This document shows, piece by piece, positions 40,004 through 48,778 of a stretch of DNA of 64,000 nucleotides. A model generated the notes under the pieces. It saw only the letters and a list, made by a program, of their open reading frames with translations, did no database searches and was not told where the DNA came from. The position numbers were made by a program, and so were the translations under genes. Position 1 is the first letter of the stretch. Every line of letters begins with the position of its first letter. Where the stretch lies: contig CAYUBQ010000005.1 in NCBI GenBank assembly GCA_964443135.1, positions 44,169 through 108,168 of the forward strand, read 5' to 3'. Source of the DNA: JAIPEI01 sp964443135. Lineage in GTDB: Bacteria; Desulfobacterota; DSM-4660; Desulfatiglandales; HGW-15.

Positions 40004-42300
40004 GCGGTCTTCTCCTCGGGCTCGAGTGTTACGGGCTCAGAAAGGTCGATGTCCGTGCGGGGCCGGTACCCGGGAACCCGGGCCTCCACCGCGGGTGGTG
40101 CGGCGTGCCAGTCAGGCTCCAGGTGGAGCCTCAGCGTTCCGTCCGGATCCTTTTCCGCACGAAGGCTCACCCGGCCGAAGGCCGTGAGCGTCGGTCCGTA
40201 CAAGAGGGGTCCCCCGGCCCGGAGCCAGTCCGGCAGGATTCCGGATCCCAGGATCAGGCGGTCGTCCTCCTCCCGGACGAACAGGCTCCGGATCAGTTGA
40301 ATGAACTCCACCGCCGCCCATCCGTGCTGGCCGTCCCCCATGCACCCTCCCTTCGTCCAGGGGTGGATCGCCTCGGGCCACTGACCGGTGGGTGAGGCCA
40401 GCTCCGCCACGCGCAGGAAAAGGTCCCGGTGACGAGCGTCTCCGGCCCGCAGCAGGGTCTGGGCCACGGCGAGGGTGAGGTAGGGGTTGATCCCGGAGTG
40501 GATCATGTCCTGGAAAAAGGCCCCCCGGTAGAAGCAGTTTTCCATGAGATCGTCCACGGTGGCGAGGAACCGGGGGTCGCCCGGCGGGACCAGTCGAAGC
40601 GGGTAGTCCGCCACCAGGGAGCCCACCGCCCCTGAATCCATGCGCCGGTAAGGTGCGGCCGGGATCGCCCCCGTTCTCCGGAACGCCGGGTTCGTCTCGA
40701 TGCTGCGAAATACGGCCCGTTCCAGGTCGGCCGCCTCCCTGGACCAGGCTTCGCTCTTCTCCCGGGACCCGTGGCGGGATGCGAGCCGGGCCGCCCCGCG
40801 CAGCCCGGCCACGCCCCAGAAGGCGTCCCAGTAGTAGTAGTCGTTCGGTCCCAGATGCTCCGCGCTGAACCCGGGCGGGAAGAGCCCTTCGTGGGGGGCG
40901 GAGGTGCCGCTCCGGATCCGCTTCCTGCGGATCCACTCCGCTCCCTTGCTCACGGCCGCCATCCAACCCGGTTTCGGCGGGGTGTCGGACAGCCGTTCGA
41001 ACCGGTCGTAGATCCAGAGGACCTGACCGTTGGAGTCCCACTCTCCGTGCTGGCTCTGAAAGTACCCGGTGAGCTTCTGCCGGTCCGGAAACGTGTCCAG
41101 GATGCGGCGGCAGCGCTCCGTGAAGCCGGCACACAGCAGCCCTTCCAGCATGAGGCAGGCGTCCCGGAACCAGAACCGGTTGTAGGTGTAGGGACCGGGC
41201 ACGATGTCGTCCGCCGAGAGCAGGAGCAGGGTGCGCAGGGCCGCGTCGTGGAGGAAGCGGATGTGATCGTCGGGGACCTCCAGCCGGGGCGCTCCGGACA
41301 TCCATGATGTCCAGGCCTCGGAAGGCCGGTCGTCCTTCTCTCCCCCCGTGCGGTCCGGGCCCGCCGCCTTCCCGTCGAGCGGTATGCGGACGCGCACCGT
41401 GCGGCTCGAGCCGGGCTCCAGGGTGAACAGCGCCGCGGCCGTCGCCATCCCGACGTCGCACCGCGCGGTTGCGTCTTCGCCGGCCTCCGGCGGTTCGGAG
41501 GCCAGGGCCTTCCGAAACACGTCGCCTTCCCGGTAGTTGGAGAGCAAGACGGTGTCCGGGGGCCCGCTGAAGTCCACCGGGGTCTTCCCGTCCACCACCC
41601 ATCCGGCCCCCTCCGGCTGGCCCTCGATTCGTTCCACGAACTGGATTCCCTCGGGGTTGTAAGGCCTCAAGGCCACGACCAGGCGGCCCCCGTTGGGGCA
41701 GGACCCCGCGGCCTCGAGCTCCAGCACCGGGTCTTTCCTCGTTCCGATCACGAACGCCTCCGACCCGAGCGTGCACCCGCGGGCACGGCATCTCGTGGTG
41801 ATTCGCAGGTTCGGGTCCCATGTCAGCATCTGCTCCGCCTCCGGGCTCCTCGAGGGAATCAGGGGAGGTCCCTCCTCGGGCAGGAGCCACACGTCCAGGG
41901 ACCACCCGTCGAAGAGCGGGGTGACGAGCCCCCGGGGGTCCACGATGGGGTAGGAGGCCAGGTCGGGCCGGCCCAGTGCGGTCCAGTTTCTGTGGGTGAG
42001 GTTCACGTGGGTGATGGAGAAGGCCCTGGGAATGAAGGACGGATCCTCGGGGTTGAACTGGCGTTCCACCCAGTAGGGCCAGACCCAGTCCAGGTTGTGC
42101 TGGATGGCCCTGGTGTTGACCAGGCCCCGTGCGTGGAACGCGATCCCGGCCCGGATGAGCTCGAGGGGTTCGCCCACCTCCGAGGGTTGCGAGAACTGCC
42201 GGATGCGAGCCAGGAGACCCAGGGGATCGATGAAACCGTACGACCTGGCGGCCCGGCGAACCAGGAACTTCCAGGGGATCCAGCGTTTGAACAGGGACAT
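40000..42300 (-). CDS. (alpha/alpha)6-barrel glycoside hydrolase-like protein (glucoamylase / debranching-type)
   Basis: About 766 aa from the ATG at 42300; the frame is open upstream to an ATG at 42420, so the start is uncertain. A beta-rich N-terminal region to about residue 330 is followed by an (alpha/alpha)6 toroid with YTYNRFWFRDACLMLEGLL, SQHGEWDSNGQVLWIYDRF, DYYYWDAFWG and TGQWPEAIHPWTKGG, typical of GH15/GH63-like and amylo-glucosidase proteins. The Asp of FRDA and the Glu of WPEA are the likely acids. No signal peptide, so a cytoplasmic glycan-trimming role alongside the coupled glycosyltransferase is plausible. Confidence 0.75.
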   Translation of the reverse strand: MSLFKRWIPWKFLVRRAARSYGFIDPLGLLARIRQFSQPSEVGEPLELIRAGIAFHARGLVNTRAIQHNLDWVWPYWVERQFNPEDPSFIPRAFSITHVNLTHRNWTALGRPDLASYPIVDPRGLVTPLFDGWSLDVWLLPEEGPPLIPSRSPEAEQMLTWDPNLRITTRCRARGCTLGSEAFVIGTRKDPVLELEAAGSCPNGGRLVVALRPYNPEGIQFVERIEGQPEGAGWVVDGKTPVDFSGPPDTVLLSNYREGDVFRKALASEPPEAGEDATARCDVGMATAAALFTLEPGSSRTVRVRIPLDGKAAGPDRTGGEKDDRPSEAWTSWMSGAPRLEVPDDHIRFLHDAALRTLLLLSADDIVPGPYTYNRFWFRDACLMLEGLLCAGFTERCRRILDTFPDRQKLTGYFQSQHGEWDSNGQVLWIYDRFERLSDTPPKPGWMAAVSKGAEWIRRKRIRSGTSAPHEGLFPPGFSAEHLGPNDYYYWDAFWGVAGLRGAARLASRHGSREKSEAWSREAADLERAVFRSIETNPAFRRTGAIPAAPYRRMDSGAVGSLVADYPLRLVPPGDPRFLATVDDLMENCFYRGAFFQDMIHSGINPYLTLAVAQTLLRAGDARHRDLFLRVAELASPTGQWPEAIHPWTKGGCMGDGQHGWAAVEFIQLIRSLFVREEDDRLILGSGILPDWLRAGGPLLYGPTLTAFGRVSLRAEKDPDGTLRLHLEPDWHAAPPAVEARVPGYRPRTDIDLSEPVTLEPEEKTA

Positions 42301-42685
42301 CGTGAACACCGTTTCGGGTTGCCGCCTCGTGAAGGGCCGCCGAGGGCGCAGCGTTGCAGCCTCGCCGGCCTGCCGATTCAAAGTCCAGTCCAGTATGTCA
42401 TCCGGCGGAAAAACCGCCATGGGGGGAATCCGGTATTTCTCAGGGCCCGGCCGGGTAGGACCCCACCGGCGTGAGCGTCCGGTGCAAGGCCGGTCCGGAG
42501 CGGACGGACCCCGGAGATTACACTCCGGCGAGGCGGAAGATACACGTTCTCCCCCATTGCCCGTCCACCGGGCATGATCGAGAATCGGAGGTCGACGGCC
42601 AGGTTTCCCGGATTCAGGCGTGGATGTCGACGCGGTTCCCCGGGACAGGGAGCCGAAGCGGGCCGGAACCACGAAAGGAGCGACC
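42301..42685. other. Divergent intergenic region between the glycoside hydrolase and ftsH genes
   Basis: 385 bp containing the upstream regions of both divergent genes. A GGCGGAAAAACCGCC hairpin near 42400 and GC-rich palindromes around 42440-42540 are present, but no convincing promoter or riboswitch could be assigned. Confidence 0.4.
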
Positions 42686-44632
42686 ATGAACCCCAAGCAA
42701 CCCCAGCCCAAGGGCTTCAACAGCCCGATCCACTGGCGCATCCTCCTGGCCATCCTTCTGCTCTGGGTGGTCCTTGGATACTTCATGAGACCCGCGGGCG
42801 GGCAGTCCCTGGAGATCCCCTACAGCAAGTTCAAGGATCACCTTCGCCGGGACAATGTCGCCGAGGTCACGGTGGAGGGGGACCGGATCCGGGGCGGGTT
42901 CAAGGATCCCGTAGCCTCCGGCTCGGAAAAGGAGGGTGATTCGGGGGGCGACACCCGGACCTACGAACGGTTCGAGACCGTCCTGCCCTCGTTCGGCGAT
43001 CCCGAGCTCATCCAGCTCCTGGAAGAGAAGGACGTGACCATCCACGCCGAGACCGAGGAGCGATCCTGGGTCACCACGGTCCTCGCCGGGCTGCTGCCCT
43101 GGGTCCTGATCATCGGGTTCCTGGTCTGGTCCAGCCGCAGGTTTCAGCAGCGCGCCGGCGGGGCCGGGGGCCTCTTCGGCTTCGGGAAATCCAAGGCCAA
43201 GCTCTACGACAAGTCCGTCATCGACATCGGGTACGACGATGTGGCCGGGCTGCCCAATGCCAAGAAGGAGCTCCAGGAGGTGGTGGACTACCTCAAGGAG
43301 CCGGATAAGTACAAGGCGCTGGGCGGAAAGCTTCCCAAGGGGATTCTGCTGGTGGGGCCGCCGGGAAACGGCAAGACCCTCATGGCAAGGGCCACGGCCG
43401 GTGAGGCGGACGTGCCGTTTTTCAGCATCAGCGGGTCCGAGTTCATCGAGATGTTCGTGGGCGTCGGCGCCTCGCGGGTGCGGGACATGTTCGAGCAGGC
43501 CAAGAAGGACGCTCCGGCCATCATCTTCATCGACGAGCTGGACTCCATCGGGCGGGTGCGGGGCACGGGCCTGGGCGGAGGCCACGACGAGCGCGAGCAG
43601 ACCCTGAACCAGATCCTCAACGAGATGGACGGATTCTCCCCCCAGGAGACCGTGGTGGTGCTCGCCGCCACCAACCGTCCCGACGTCCTCGACCCGGCCC
43701 TGGTCCGGCCGGGCCGGTTCGACCGGCAGATCGCCCTGGAGCTGCCCCAGAAGAAGGCCCGCAAGGAGATCCTCGAGCTTCACACCAGGGACGTTCCGCT
43801 GGACGAGGACACGGACCTGGAAACGGTGGCCGAGCGGACCGTGGGGTTCTCGGGTGCGGACCTGGAGAACCTGGTGAACGAAGCGGCCCTCCTGGCCGCC
43901 CGCAAGGAAAAGAAGACCGTGGGAAACGAGGAGTTCGACGAAGGCCGGGACAAGATCATCATGGGCATAAAACGTGAGGACGTCATCAACCGGGACGAGA
44001 AGGAGATGATCGCCTACCACGAGTCGGGTCACGCCCTCACCGCGCATTTCCTCCCTGAGGCCGACCCGCTGGAGAAGGTGTCCATCATCCCCCGGGGAAG
44101 GTCCCTGGGGGCGACCGAGCAGATCCCCGAGGAGGACCGGCACAACCTGGGGCTGGCCTATCTCGAGAGCCGCATCGCCGTGATGCTGGGGGGGAGGGCG
44201 GCCGAGAAGGTCGTGTTCGACGACCTGACCTCCGGCGCGGGGGACGACCTCAAGAACGCCACCCAGCTGGCCCAGAGGATGATCTGTCAGTGGGGGATGA
44301 GCGAGAAGCTGGGCCCCACGGCCTTCCGCCGTGGGGAGCCCCACCCGTTCCTGGGTCGGGAGATGGCGGACCACAAGGACTACAGCGAGCACACGGCCCG
44401 GCTCATCGACGAGGAGATCCAGCGGCTCACGAGTGAGATGGAGGCCAGATCCACGGAGATCCTCCGCGAGCACCGGAGCGAGCTGGACGAGCTGGCCCAC
44501 GCGCTGCTGGAGCACGAGACCCTGAGCCGTGACGAGATCGACGAGATTCTGCCGCCCCGAACCCGAGAGGAGGCCCAAGAGGGAGAGGAGGATGGATCAG
44601 GGTCCGAAAAGACCGCGTCCGGCGGCGATTAG
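42686..44632 (+). CDS. ftsH: FtsH-type ATP-dependent zinc metalloprotease
   Basis: 648 aa. Two transmembrane helices (about 16-34, and about 128-150 around VLAGLLPWVLIIGFLVWSS) flank a periplasmic domain. The AAA+ module has Walker A GPPGNGKTLMAR (N instead of the common T), Walker B AIIFIDELDS and SRH RPGRFDRQI. The protease zinc site is YHESGHAL with the distal Asp region beyond it. It degrades membrane and short-lived cytoplasmic proteins, oriented with catalytic domains inside the cell. AAAGGAG precedes the ATG. The Walker A substitution and HESGH reading suggest a side branch of the family, possibly a second FtsH. Confidence 0.92.
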   Translation: MNPKQPQPKGFNSPIHWRILLAILLLWVVLGYFMRPAGGQSLEIPYSKFKDHLRRDNVAEVTVEGDRIRGGFKDPVASGSEKEGDSGGDTRTYERFETVLPSFGDPELIQLLEEKDVTIHAETEERSWVTTVLAGLLPWVLIIGFLVWSSRRFQQRAGGAGGLFGFGKSKAKLYDKSVIDIGYDDVAGLPNAKKELQEVVDYLKEPDKYKALGGKLPKGILLVGPPGNGKTLMARATAGEADVPFFSISGSEFIEMFVGVGASRVRDMFEQAKKDAPAIIFIDELDSIGRVRGTGLGGGHDEREQTLNQILNEMDGFSPQETVVVLAATNRPDVLDPALVRPGRFDRQIALELPQKKARKEILELHTRDVPLDEDTDLETVAERTVGFSGADLENLVNEAALLAARKEKKTVGNEEFDEGRDKIIMGIKREDVINRDEKEMIAYHESGHALTAHFLPEADPLEKVSIIPRGRSLGATEQIPEEDRHNLGLAYLESRIAVMLGGRAAEKVVFDDLTSGAGDDLKNATQLAQRMICQWGMSEKLGPTAFRRGEPHPFLGREMADHKDYSEHTARLIDEEIQRLTSEMEARSTEILREHRSELDELAHALLEHETLSRDEIDEILPPRTREEAQEGEEDGSGSEKTASGGD

Positions 44633-44702
44633 TCCCTTACTCATGAAACCCGGTCACAAAAACCAAGAAGGTTTTCACACCGAGGCGGCAGGCCCCGGCC
44701 CC
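44633..44702. other. Short gap after ftsH
   Basis: AAAACC ... GGTTTT forms a weak AT-rich hairpin near 44661-44677, not a convincing terminator. The 45-bp repeat follows directly. Confidence 0.3.
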
Positions 44703-44747
44703 CAGAGCCGGCCGTTCCTCTTCCGGGTTGCGAGTGTCAGCCCGCCT
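44703..44747. repeat. 45-bp repeat, copy 2
   Basis: 42 of 45 matches to 35881-35925. Here the palindromic end reads GCGAGTGTCAGCCCGC, so the stem is damaged. It abuts the stop codon of msrAB. Confidence 0.75.
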
Positions 44748-45874
44748 CAGTCCGGTTCGAACCGATCCAGGAACCGCCCGTATCCCTCCCTCTCGAGGTC
44801 CTCCTTGGGGACGAAACGCAGCGCGGCGGAGTTCATGCAGTAGCGGAGGCCCGTGGTGGGAGGCCCGTCCGTGAAGACATGCCCCAGGTGGGAGTCCGCG
44901 TGCCTGCTGCGCACCTCGGTGCGAACGGTGAACAGGCTCCGATCCTCCTTCTCCACAACGTTCCCGGGCACCATGGGGCGGGTGAAGCTGGGCCAGCCCG
45001 TGCCCGACTCGAACTTGTCCTCGGAGCTGAACAGGGGCTCTCCCGACACGATGTCCACGTAGATCCCTTCCCGCTTGTTGTCCCAGTAGGCGTTTCGGAA
45101 CGGAGGCTCGGTCCCTTCCTCCTGGGTGACCTTGTACTGGAGGTCGGTCAGCCTTCGGCGGATCTCCTCCTCGCCCGGTCGCGTGTAGGCTCCGGCGTCC
45201 TCACCAGAGGAGGAGCCCGGAAGCTCCCTGTCCCAGATCTTTTCCAGGAACTGGTCCCGGCCCGAGTTCCACCGGTAGAACTTGTACCGGATGGCGTGCT
45301 CCTTGTAGTAGTCCTGGTGGTAGTCCTCGGCCCGATAGAACGGGCCGGCCTTCAGGATGGGCGTCACAACGGGTTTTTCGAACCGGCCCGACGCCTCGAG
45401 GGCCTTCTTCGACGCCTCGGCGAGCCGTTTCTGTTCCTCGTCGTGGTAAAAGACAGCCGTCCCATACTGCCCCCCCCGGTCCACGAACTGCCCTCCGGGA
45501 TCGGTGGGGTCCACGTGACGCCAGAACACGTCGAGCAGCTCCTCGTAGCCGATCTTCGAGGGATCGTAGACGACCTGAACCGCTTCCAGGTGCCCCGTGT
45601 CGCCCGAAGACACCTGCTCGTAGGTGGGGTTCTCGACCCGGCCCCCGGTGTAGCCCGACACCGCCTCGATCACACCGTCCACCTTTTCGAAGTCGGACTC
45701 CACACACCAGAAGCACCCTCCTGCGAAGGTGGCCGTTTTCGTTTCGCCGGTTTTCTCAGCCATGGGTGAATCCTTTCGTGGCGCCGAGTGCGCCGTTCCC
45801 GTTGCGAACACCGCCGCCAATCCGATCCATGCGGCGACAAGCCAGGGTGTCGTCCATCGTCCGACGTATTTCAT
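44747..45874 (-). CDS. msrAB: Fused peptide methionine sulfoxide reductase MsrA-MsrB, exported
   Basis: 375 aa. A signal peptide (WLVAAWIGLAAVFATGTAHS) implies periplasmic location. MsrA has its nucleophile in TFAGGCFWCVESDF (about residue 54) and later AVFYHDEEQKR and YHQDYYKEHAIRY. MsrB has SGTGWPSFTRP and the catalytic Cys in GLRYCMNSAALRF. The two CxxC pairs that hold zinc in one MsrB class are missing. It repairs S- and R-methionine sulfoxide in oxidised proteins. AAGGAG precedes the ATG at 45874; an ATG 96 nt further upstream lacks such a site. Confidence 0.93.
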   Translation of the reverse strand: MKYVGRWTTPWLVAAWIGLAAVFATGTAHSAPRKDSPMAEKTGETKTATFAGGCFWCVESDFEKVDGVIEAVSGYTGGRVENPTYEQVSSGDTGHLEAVQVVYDPSKIGYEELLDVFWRHVDPTDPGGQFVDRGGQYGTAVFYHDEEQKRLAEASKKALEASGRFEKPVVTPILKAGPFYRAEDYHQDYYKEHAIRYKFYRWNSGRDQFLEKIWDRELPGSSSGEDAGAYTRPGEEEIRRRLTDLQYKVTQEEGTEPPFRNAYWDNKREGIYVDIVSGEPLFSSEDKFESGTGWPSFTRPMVPGNVVEKEDRSLFTVRTEVRSRHADSHLGHVFTDGPPTTGLRYCMNSAALRFVPKEDLEREGYGRFLDRFEPD

Positions 45875-46046
45875 GGGGACTCCTTCCCGCCCCCGCGGGA
45901 CAGGCCCTGAAGGCGCCTTCTCATGGGGGCCCTTCCAGGGAGAAGTTAAGGACGATTTCAACGTTGTCATCCCCGGAAGGGGCGGCGCTGTTGAGGGGGG
46001 GACGACAGGGAGGGGCTGGGGACGCGAGGCGGGGAGTTTCGACCCG

Positions 46047-46079
46047 AAAAAAAACGCGCCGCCCGGAAGGGGCGGCGCG
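46047..46079 (-). terminator. Intrinsic terminator of the cold-shock gene
   Basis: On the minus strand CGCGCCGCCC, a 5-nt loop and GGGCGGCGCG form a perfect 10-bp stem followed by eight T. Textbook Rho-independent terminator. Confidence 0.93.
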
Positions 46080-46104
46080 TCCGTTCGTTGGCTTGTTCGG
46101 TTTC

Positions 46105-46305
46105 TCAGACGACGGTCACGTTCGTCGCGGCCGGGCCTTTCTGCCCTTGCTCGATGTCAAAGGTTACCCGGTCCCCGTCGTTCAGCGTACGAAAGCCGTT
46201 TCCCGTGATGCCCGAGTAATGCACGAAGACATCCGGTCCGTCTTCCTGTTCAATAAAGCCATAGCCTTTGCTCTCATTGAACCACTTCACTGTTCCACTT
46301 GCCAT
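46105..46305 (-). CDS. Cold-shock-domain protein (CspA family)
   Basis: 66 aa, single cold-shock domain. RNP1 KGYGFI and RNP2 VFVHY, plus GTVKWFNESKGYGFIEQ at the N-terminus, mark an OB-fold RNA/DNA chaperone. AAGGAGG seven bases before the ATG; an in-frame ATG 30 nt upstream has no such site. It has its own promoter, a leader of about 120 nt like many cold-shock mRNAs, and a strong terminator. Confidence 0.96.
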   Translation of the reverse strand: MASGTVKWFNESKGYGFIEQEDGPDVFVHYSGITGNGFRTLNDGDRVTFDIEQGQKGPAATNVTVV

Positions 46306-46433
46306 GTTGCCACCCTCCTTTCTTGAAGAACTCACGTTTCAGACTCTCGGGCGGCCACTCTTTGACAAATGGTGCAGACCCTACAGAATGAAACCGGCTT
46401 CCCACCTGGGGAGGCCCTTAACGTGGAACTTAC

Positions 46434-46461
46434 ATAATACGCACTTTTTGTCGGGATGCAA
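46434..46461 (-). promoter_or_regulatory. Promoter of the cold-shock gene
   Basis: Minus-strand TTGCAT (46461-46456), 16-bp spacer, TATTAT (46439-46434). The leader from here to the ATG is about 120 nt. Confidence 0.6.
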
Positions 46462-46510
46462 GGAAAAAACGACGGCAGCACCCGATTTCTCCAATCCCGT
46501 CCCCGAAACA

Positions 46511-46614
46511 TGATGGAGTCGCATAAAGCCCTGAACCTCGAGATCTCCCCACGGGATTTCAACAGGTTATATCGTTCCCAGCGGCGCGTGAGCGGGTTTT
46601 TGCGAACGCGTCAA
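46511..46614 (+). repeat. Dispersed 103-bp inverted-terminus repeat, copy E
   Basis: It starts TGATGGAGTCGCATAAAGCC, contains AACCTCGAGATCTCCCC and GGCGCGTGAGCGGGTTTTTG, and ends GCGAACGCGTCA. It is the copy closest to F (49809-49911), with which it shares GGGATTTCAACAGGTTATAT. It lies between the divergent cold-shock and thioredoxin-like genes, oriented with the latter. Confidence 0.88.
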
Positions 46615-46797
46615 TCCGTCAAAAAATCCCGTTCGTGCCTCGTTCGGGGGGCGCGGGCCGGGATCCCCTCAGCCGCTGCCGGGGGAGGTGCCCCTGCATT
46701 TTTCAACCTCGTCTTGATCCGTCTTGGCGGCTGGGATAGCATAGGAGCCGGACCTCGCCTCGGGGCGAGCCGGCCCTGGAACGAGAAAGGAGCCTGA

Positions 46798-47790
46798 GTG
46801 AGCGCTGTGCTGGAGGTAAGGAAGGAGGAGATCAGCCGTTGGAGCGGGTCGCTGGCCGGCCCCGTGGAGATCGGGCTGGTCCGCTCGGACGACCGGAGGA
46901 CCGAGCCGCTCGCCTCCTTCTGCGAGGCGCTCCACCGAATGGCTCCCGCGGTGGGGGTCCGGGAGAGGGAGGCGGAAGGGAGCGGACTTCCGGCCATCCG
47001 GATTGCGGATTCCTGGATCTTTCACATGGTGCCCGAGGAAAAGGAGCTGATCCCGTTCCTGGACCTCCTCGCCCGGGTGGCGGCCGACGATGCGGGTCTC
47101 CCGCCGGGGCTGGCCGGAAAGCTTCAGGGCGTGGACGTCCCTTGCCTGGTGGACCTTTACGTCACCACCCAGTGCCCCAACTGCCCCCGGGTGATGAACC
47201 GGATCTCCCCGTTTCCCCTGGTCAACCCCCGCATCGCGCTTCGGGTCGTCGACGGTTTGCTCTTCCCGGAGATGGCGCAGAAACAGGCGGTTCGTGCGGT
47301 GCCCACGATCCTGCTCTCCGACGGGATCCGTTTCACCGGGCAGGTGCGCGCCGAGGAGGTGGCCGAGGGCCTCCTCAACGGAGATCCGGCACGCATGGGC
47401 GCCGAGGCCTTCGCTCGCATGATCCACGCCGGAGACGCGGAGGGGCTCGCCGGCATGATGATCGAGCGCGGGAAGGTGTTCCCGGGCCTCCTGGACCTGG
47501 TGGCCGGAGACCTGTTCTCCCTTCGCCTGGGGGCCATGGTGGCCCTGGAGACGATCGGGGAAGAAGCTCCGGCCCTGGCGCGGGAGGCCCTGGAGCCGCT
47601 CTGGGATCGCATGGGGGGAGCGGACCTGTCGGCCCGGGGAGACATCGTCTACCTGATCGGGGAGCTGGGGGACCGGCATTGGAGACCCCGCCTCGAGACG
47701 CTTCTGGATGAAAGCACGGAGCCCGAGCTCCAGGAGGCGATCCGGGACGCGCTGGAGAGCCTGGAGTCGGGCGGTGGAGGAGGTCGTTGA
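46798..47790 (+). CDS. Thioredoxin-fold (PDO/AhpF-N-like) protein with C-terminal HEAT-like repeats
   Basis: 330 aa, GTG start with AAAGGAG upstream. Two tandem thioredoxin folds: the first (residues about 1-95) without a CxxC, the second with YVTTQCPNCPRVMN (about residues 115-125) and the cis-Pro AVPTIL. This is the layout of protein-disulfide oxidoreductase and the AhpF N-terminal domain. The last 130 residues (RLGAMVALETIGEEAPALA ... DIVYLIGELG) look like HEAT repeats, an uncommon addition that may dock a protein substrate. First gene of a four-gene run of small proteins ending at 48774. Confidence 0.75.
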   Translation: MSAVLEVRKEEISRWSGSLAGPVEIGLVRSDDRRTEPLASFCEALHRMAPAVGVREREAEGSGLPAIRIADSWIFHMVPEEKELIPFLDLLARVAADDAGLPPGLAGKLQGVDVPCLVDLYVTTQCPNCPRVMNRISPFPLVNPRIALRVVDGLLFPEMAQKQAVRAVPTILLSDGIRFTGQVRAEEVAEGLLNGDPARMGAEAFARMIHAGDAEGLAGMMIERGKVFPGLLDLVAGDLFSLRLGAMVALETIGEEAPALAREALEPLWDRMGGADLSARGDIVYLIGELGDRHWRPRLETLLDESTEPELQEAIRDALESLESGGGGGR

Positions 47791-48125
47791 TACGAGCGAG
47801 ACTCTGGTTCCGTTGTGCGGCCGTGCACGATCCGGTGACCCCCTGCATTGTGCGGCCGGCCGTGATCGGCTGGAAGGCCAAGGAACGGACGGTGGAACTG
47901 ACCATTGAGCGGCCCTTCAAGGGGGACGAGCTGGTCCTGCGGATGAAGGGATGGGTGACGGTGGATCCGAAGCAGGCCGTGGAACTGGTTCAGCGGCACG
48001 GGTTCCTCAAGGTGCTCGACGAGGAGGACCTGGTGGTGGAGCTGGAGAGCGAGCAGGCGCTGGGCCGGCTGGCCGGGGACCTGGAGGATGCCTTCGGGGA
48101 CCAGCTCCACGTCGAACGCATCTGA
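47787..48125 (+). CDS. Conserved-looking protein of unknown function, 112 aa
   Basis: TTG start overlapping the stop of the thioredoxin-like gene (TTGA) and preceded by GGAGGAGG. Rich in beta and alternating hydrophobic stretches (TIERPFKGDELVLRMKGWV, then DLVVELESEQALGRLAGDL). Two N-terminal Cys (FRCAAVHDPVTPC). No family recognised. Position within the operon suggests a link to the thioredoxin-fold protein. Confidence 0.6.
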   Translation: MIRARLWFRCAAVHDPVTPCIVRPAVIGWKAKERTVELTIERPFKGDELVLRMKGWVTVDPKQAVELVQRHGFLKVLDEEDLVVELESEQALGRLAGDLEDAFGDQLHVERI

Positions 48126-48200
48126 TCGACGCCCGCGACCCGGTACGAACTGCGCCGGAGTGCGGTGAATCGGGCAAGGCCCCTGCCGGAGGAGGAGACC

Positions 48201-48473
48201 ATGGATGAGCGAGACGTGGTGGAGCTTCCCATCGACGGAATCCTCGATCTCCACACCTTTGCGCCCGGGGAGGCGGCGTCCGTGGTGCGGGACTACCTGG
48301 AGGCCTGCGATGAGAAGGGAATCCAGGACGTGCGGATCATTCACGGAAAGGGCCGGGGGGTGCTTCGACGCACGGTCCACGCCGTCCTGGAGGACCACCC
48401 CCGCGTCGCCGACTACCGCCTGGACAGTGGCGCAAGCGGGTGGGGGGCCACCCTGGTCCGCCTCCGTCCGTGA
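48201..48473 (+). CDS. Small Smr-domain protein
   Basis: 90 aa, essentially only a Smr (MutS2 C-terminal) domain: ILDLHTFAPGEAASVVRDYL with the DLH motif, then RIIHGKGRGVLRRTV with the H-G-x-G loop. Stand-alone Smr proteins are nicking nucleases or RNA-cleaving factors. GGAGGAG precedes the ATG. It sits between an unknown gene and a Zn-ribbon gene on the same strand. Confidence 0.9.
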   Translation: MDERDVVELPIDGILDLHTFAPGEAASVVRDYLEACDEKGIQDVRIIHGKGRGVLRRTVHAVLEDHPRVADYRLDSGASGWGATLVRLRP

Positions 48474-48519
48474 ACCGGAGGATGAGAGACGGGGCGCGGG
48501 AGGGGAACGGGAGAACGTC

Positions 48520-48774
48520 ATGGACAAGTGCAGACACCTCGAGCTGGTGCTGGTGTCTCCGGACACGGACAAGGTCCGGTGCCGCAGGTGCAACCTGACC
48601 ATCTCCCGAAGCGAGCTCGACGATGACTGTTGTCCCGAGTGTCTGGAGGTCCGGGGCGAGCGCCACGCGGATTTCGAGCCCGTCCCGCCCGAGGAGACAC
48701 CCGGCACCCACTACCGGTGCGAGTCCTGCGGCGCCTACATCGAGGGCGGCGCAGGAGACCAGGGGGGTTCCTGA
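48520..48774 (+). CDS. Small double Zn-ribbon protein
   Basis: 84 aa with six Cys arranged in pairs: VRCRRCNLT, DDCCPECLE and YRCESCGAY. Rubredoxin- or Zn-ribbon-like, no other domain. Function unknown; such proteins often contact RNA, ribosomes or polymerase. A relaxed AGGGGAACGGGAG precedes the ATG. Last gene of the run beginning at 46798. Confidence 0.7.
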   Translation: MDKCRHLELVLVSPDTDKVRCRRCNLTISRSELDDDCCPECLEVRGERHADFEPVPPEETPGTHYRCESCGAYIEGGAGDQGGS

Positions 48775-48778
48775 GGCG

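Noticed and set aside
42430..42560. Possible riboswitch (GC-rich palindromes upstream of ftsH, resembling a cobalamin-type leader)
   Set aside because: The conserved B12-box and other riboswitch cores are not present; only generic GC hairpins remain.
43358..43400. FtsH Walker A GPPGNGKT as a sign of inactivity
   Set aside because: Asn at this place occurs in active AAA+ proteins and Walker B, SRH and the zinc site are intact, so the enzyme was called functional.
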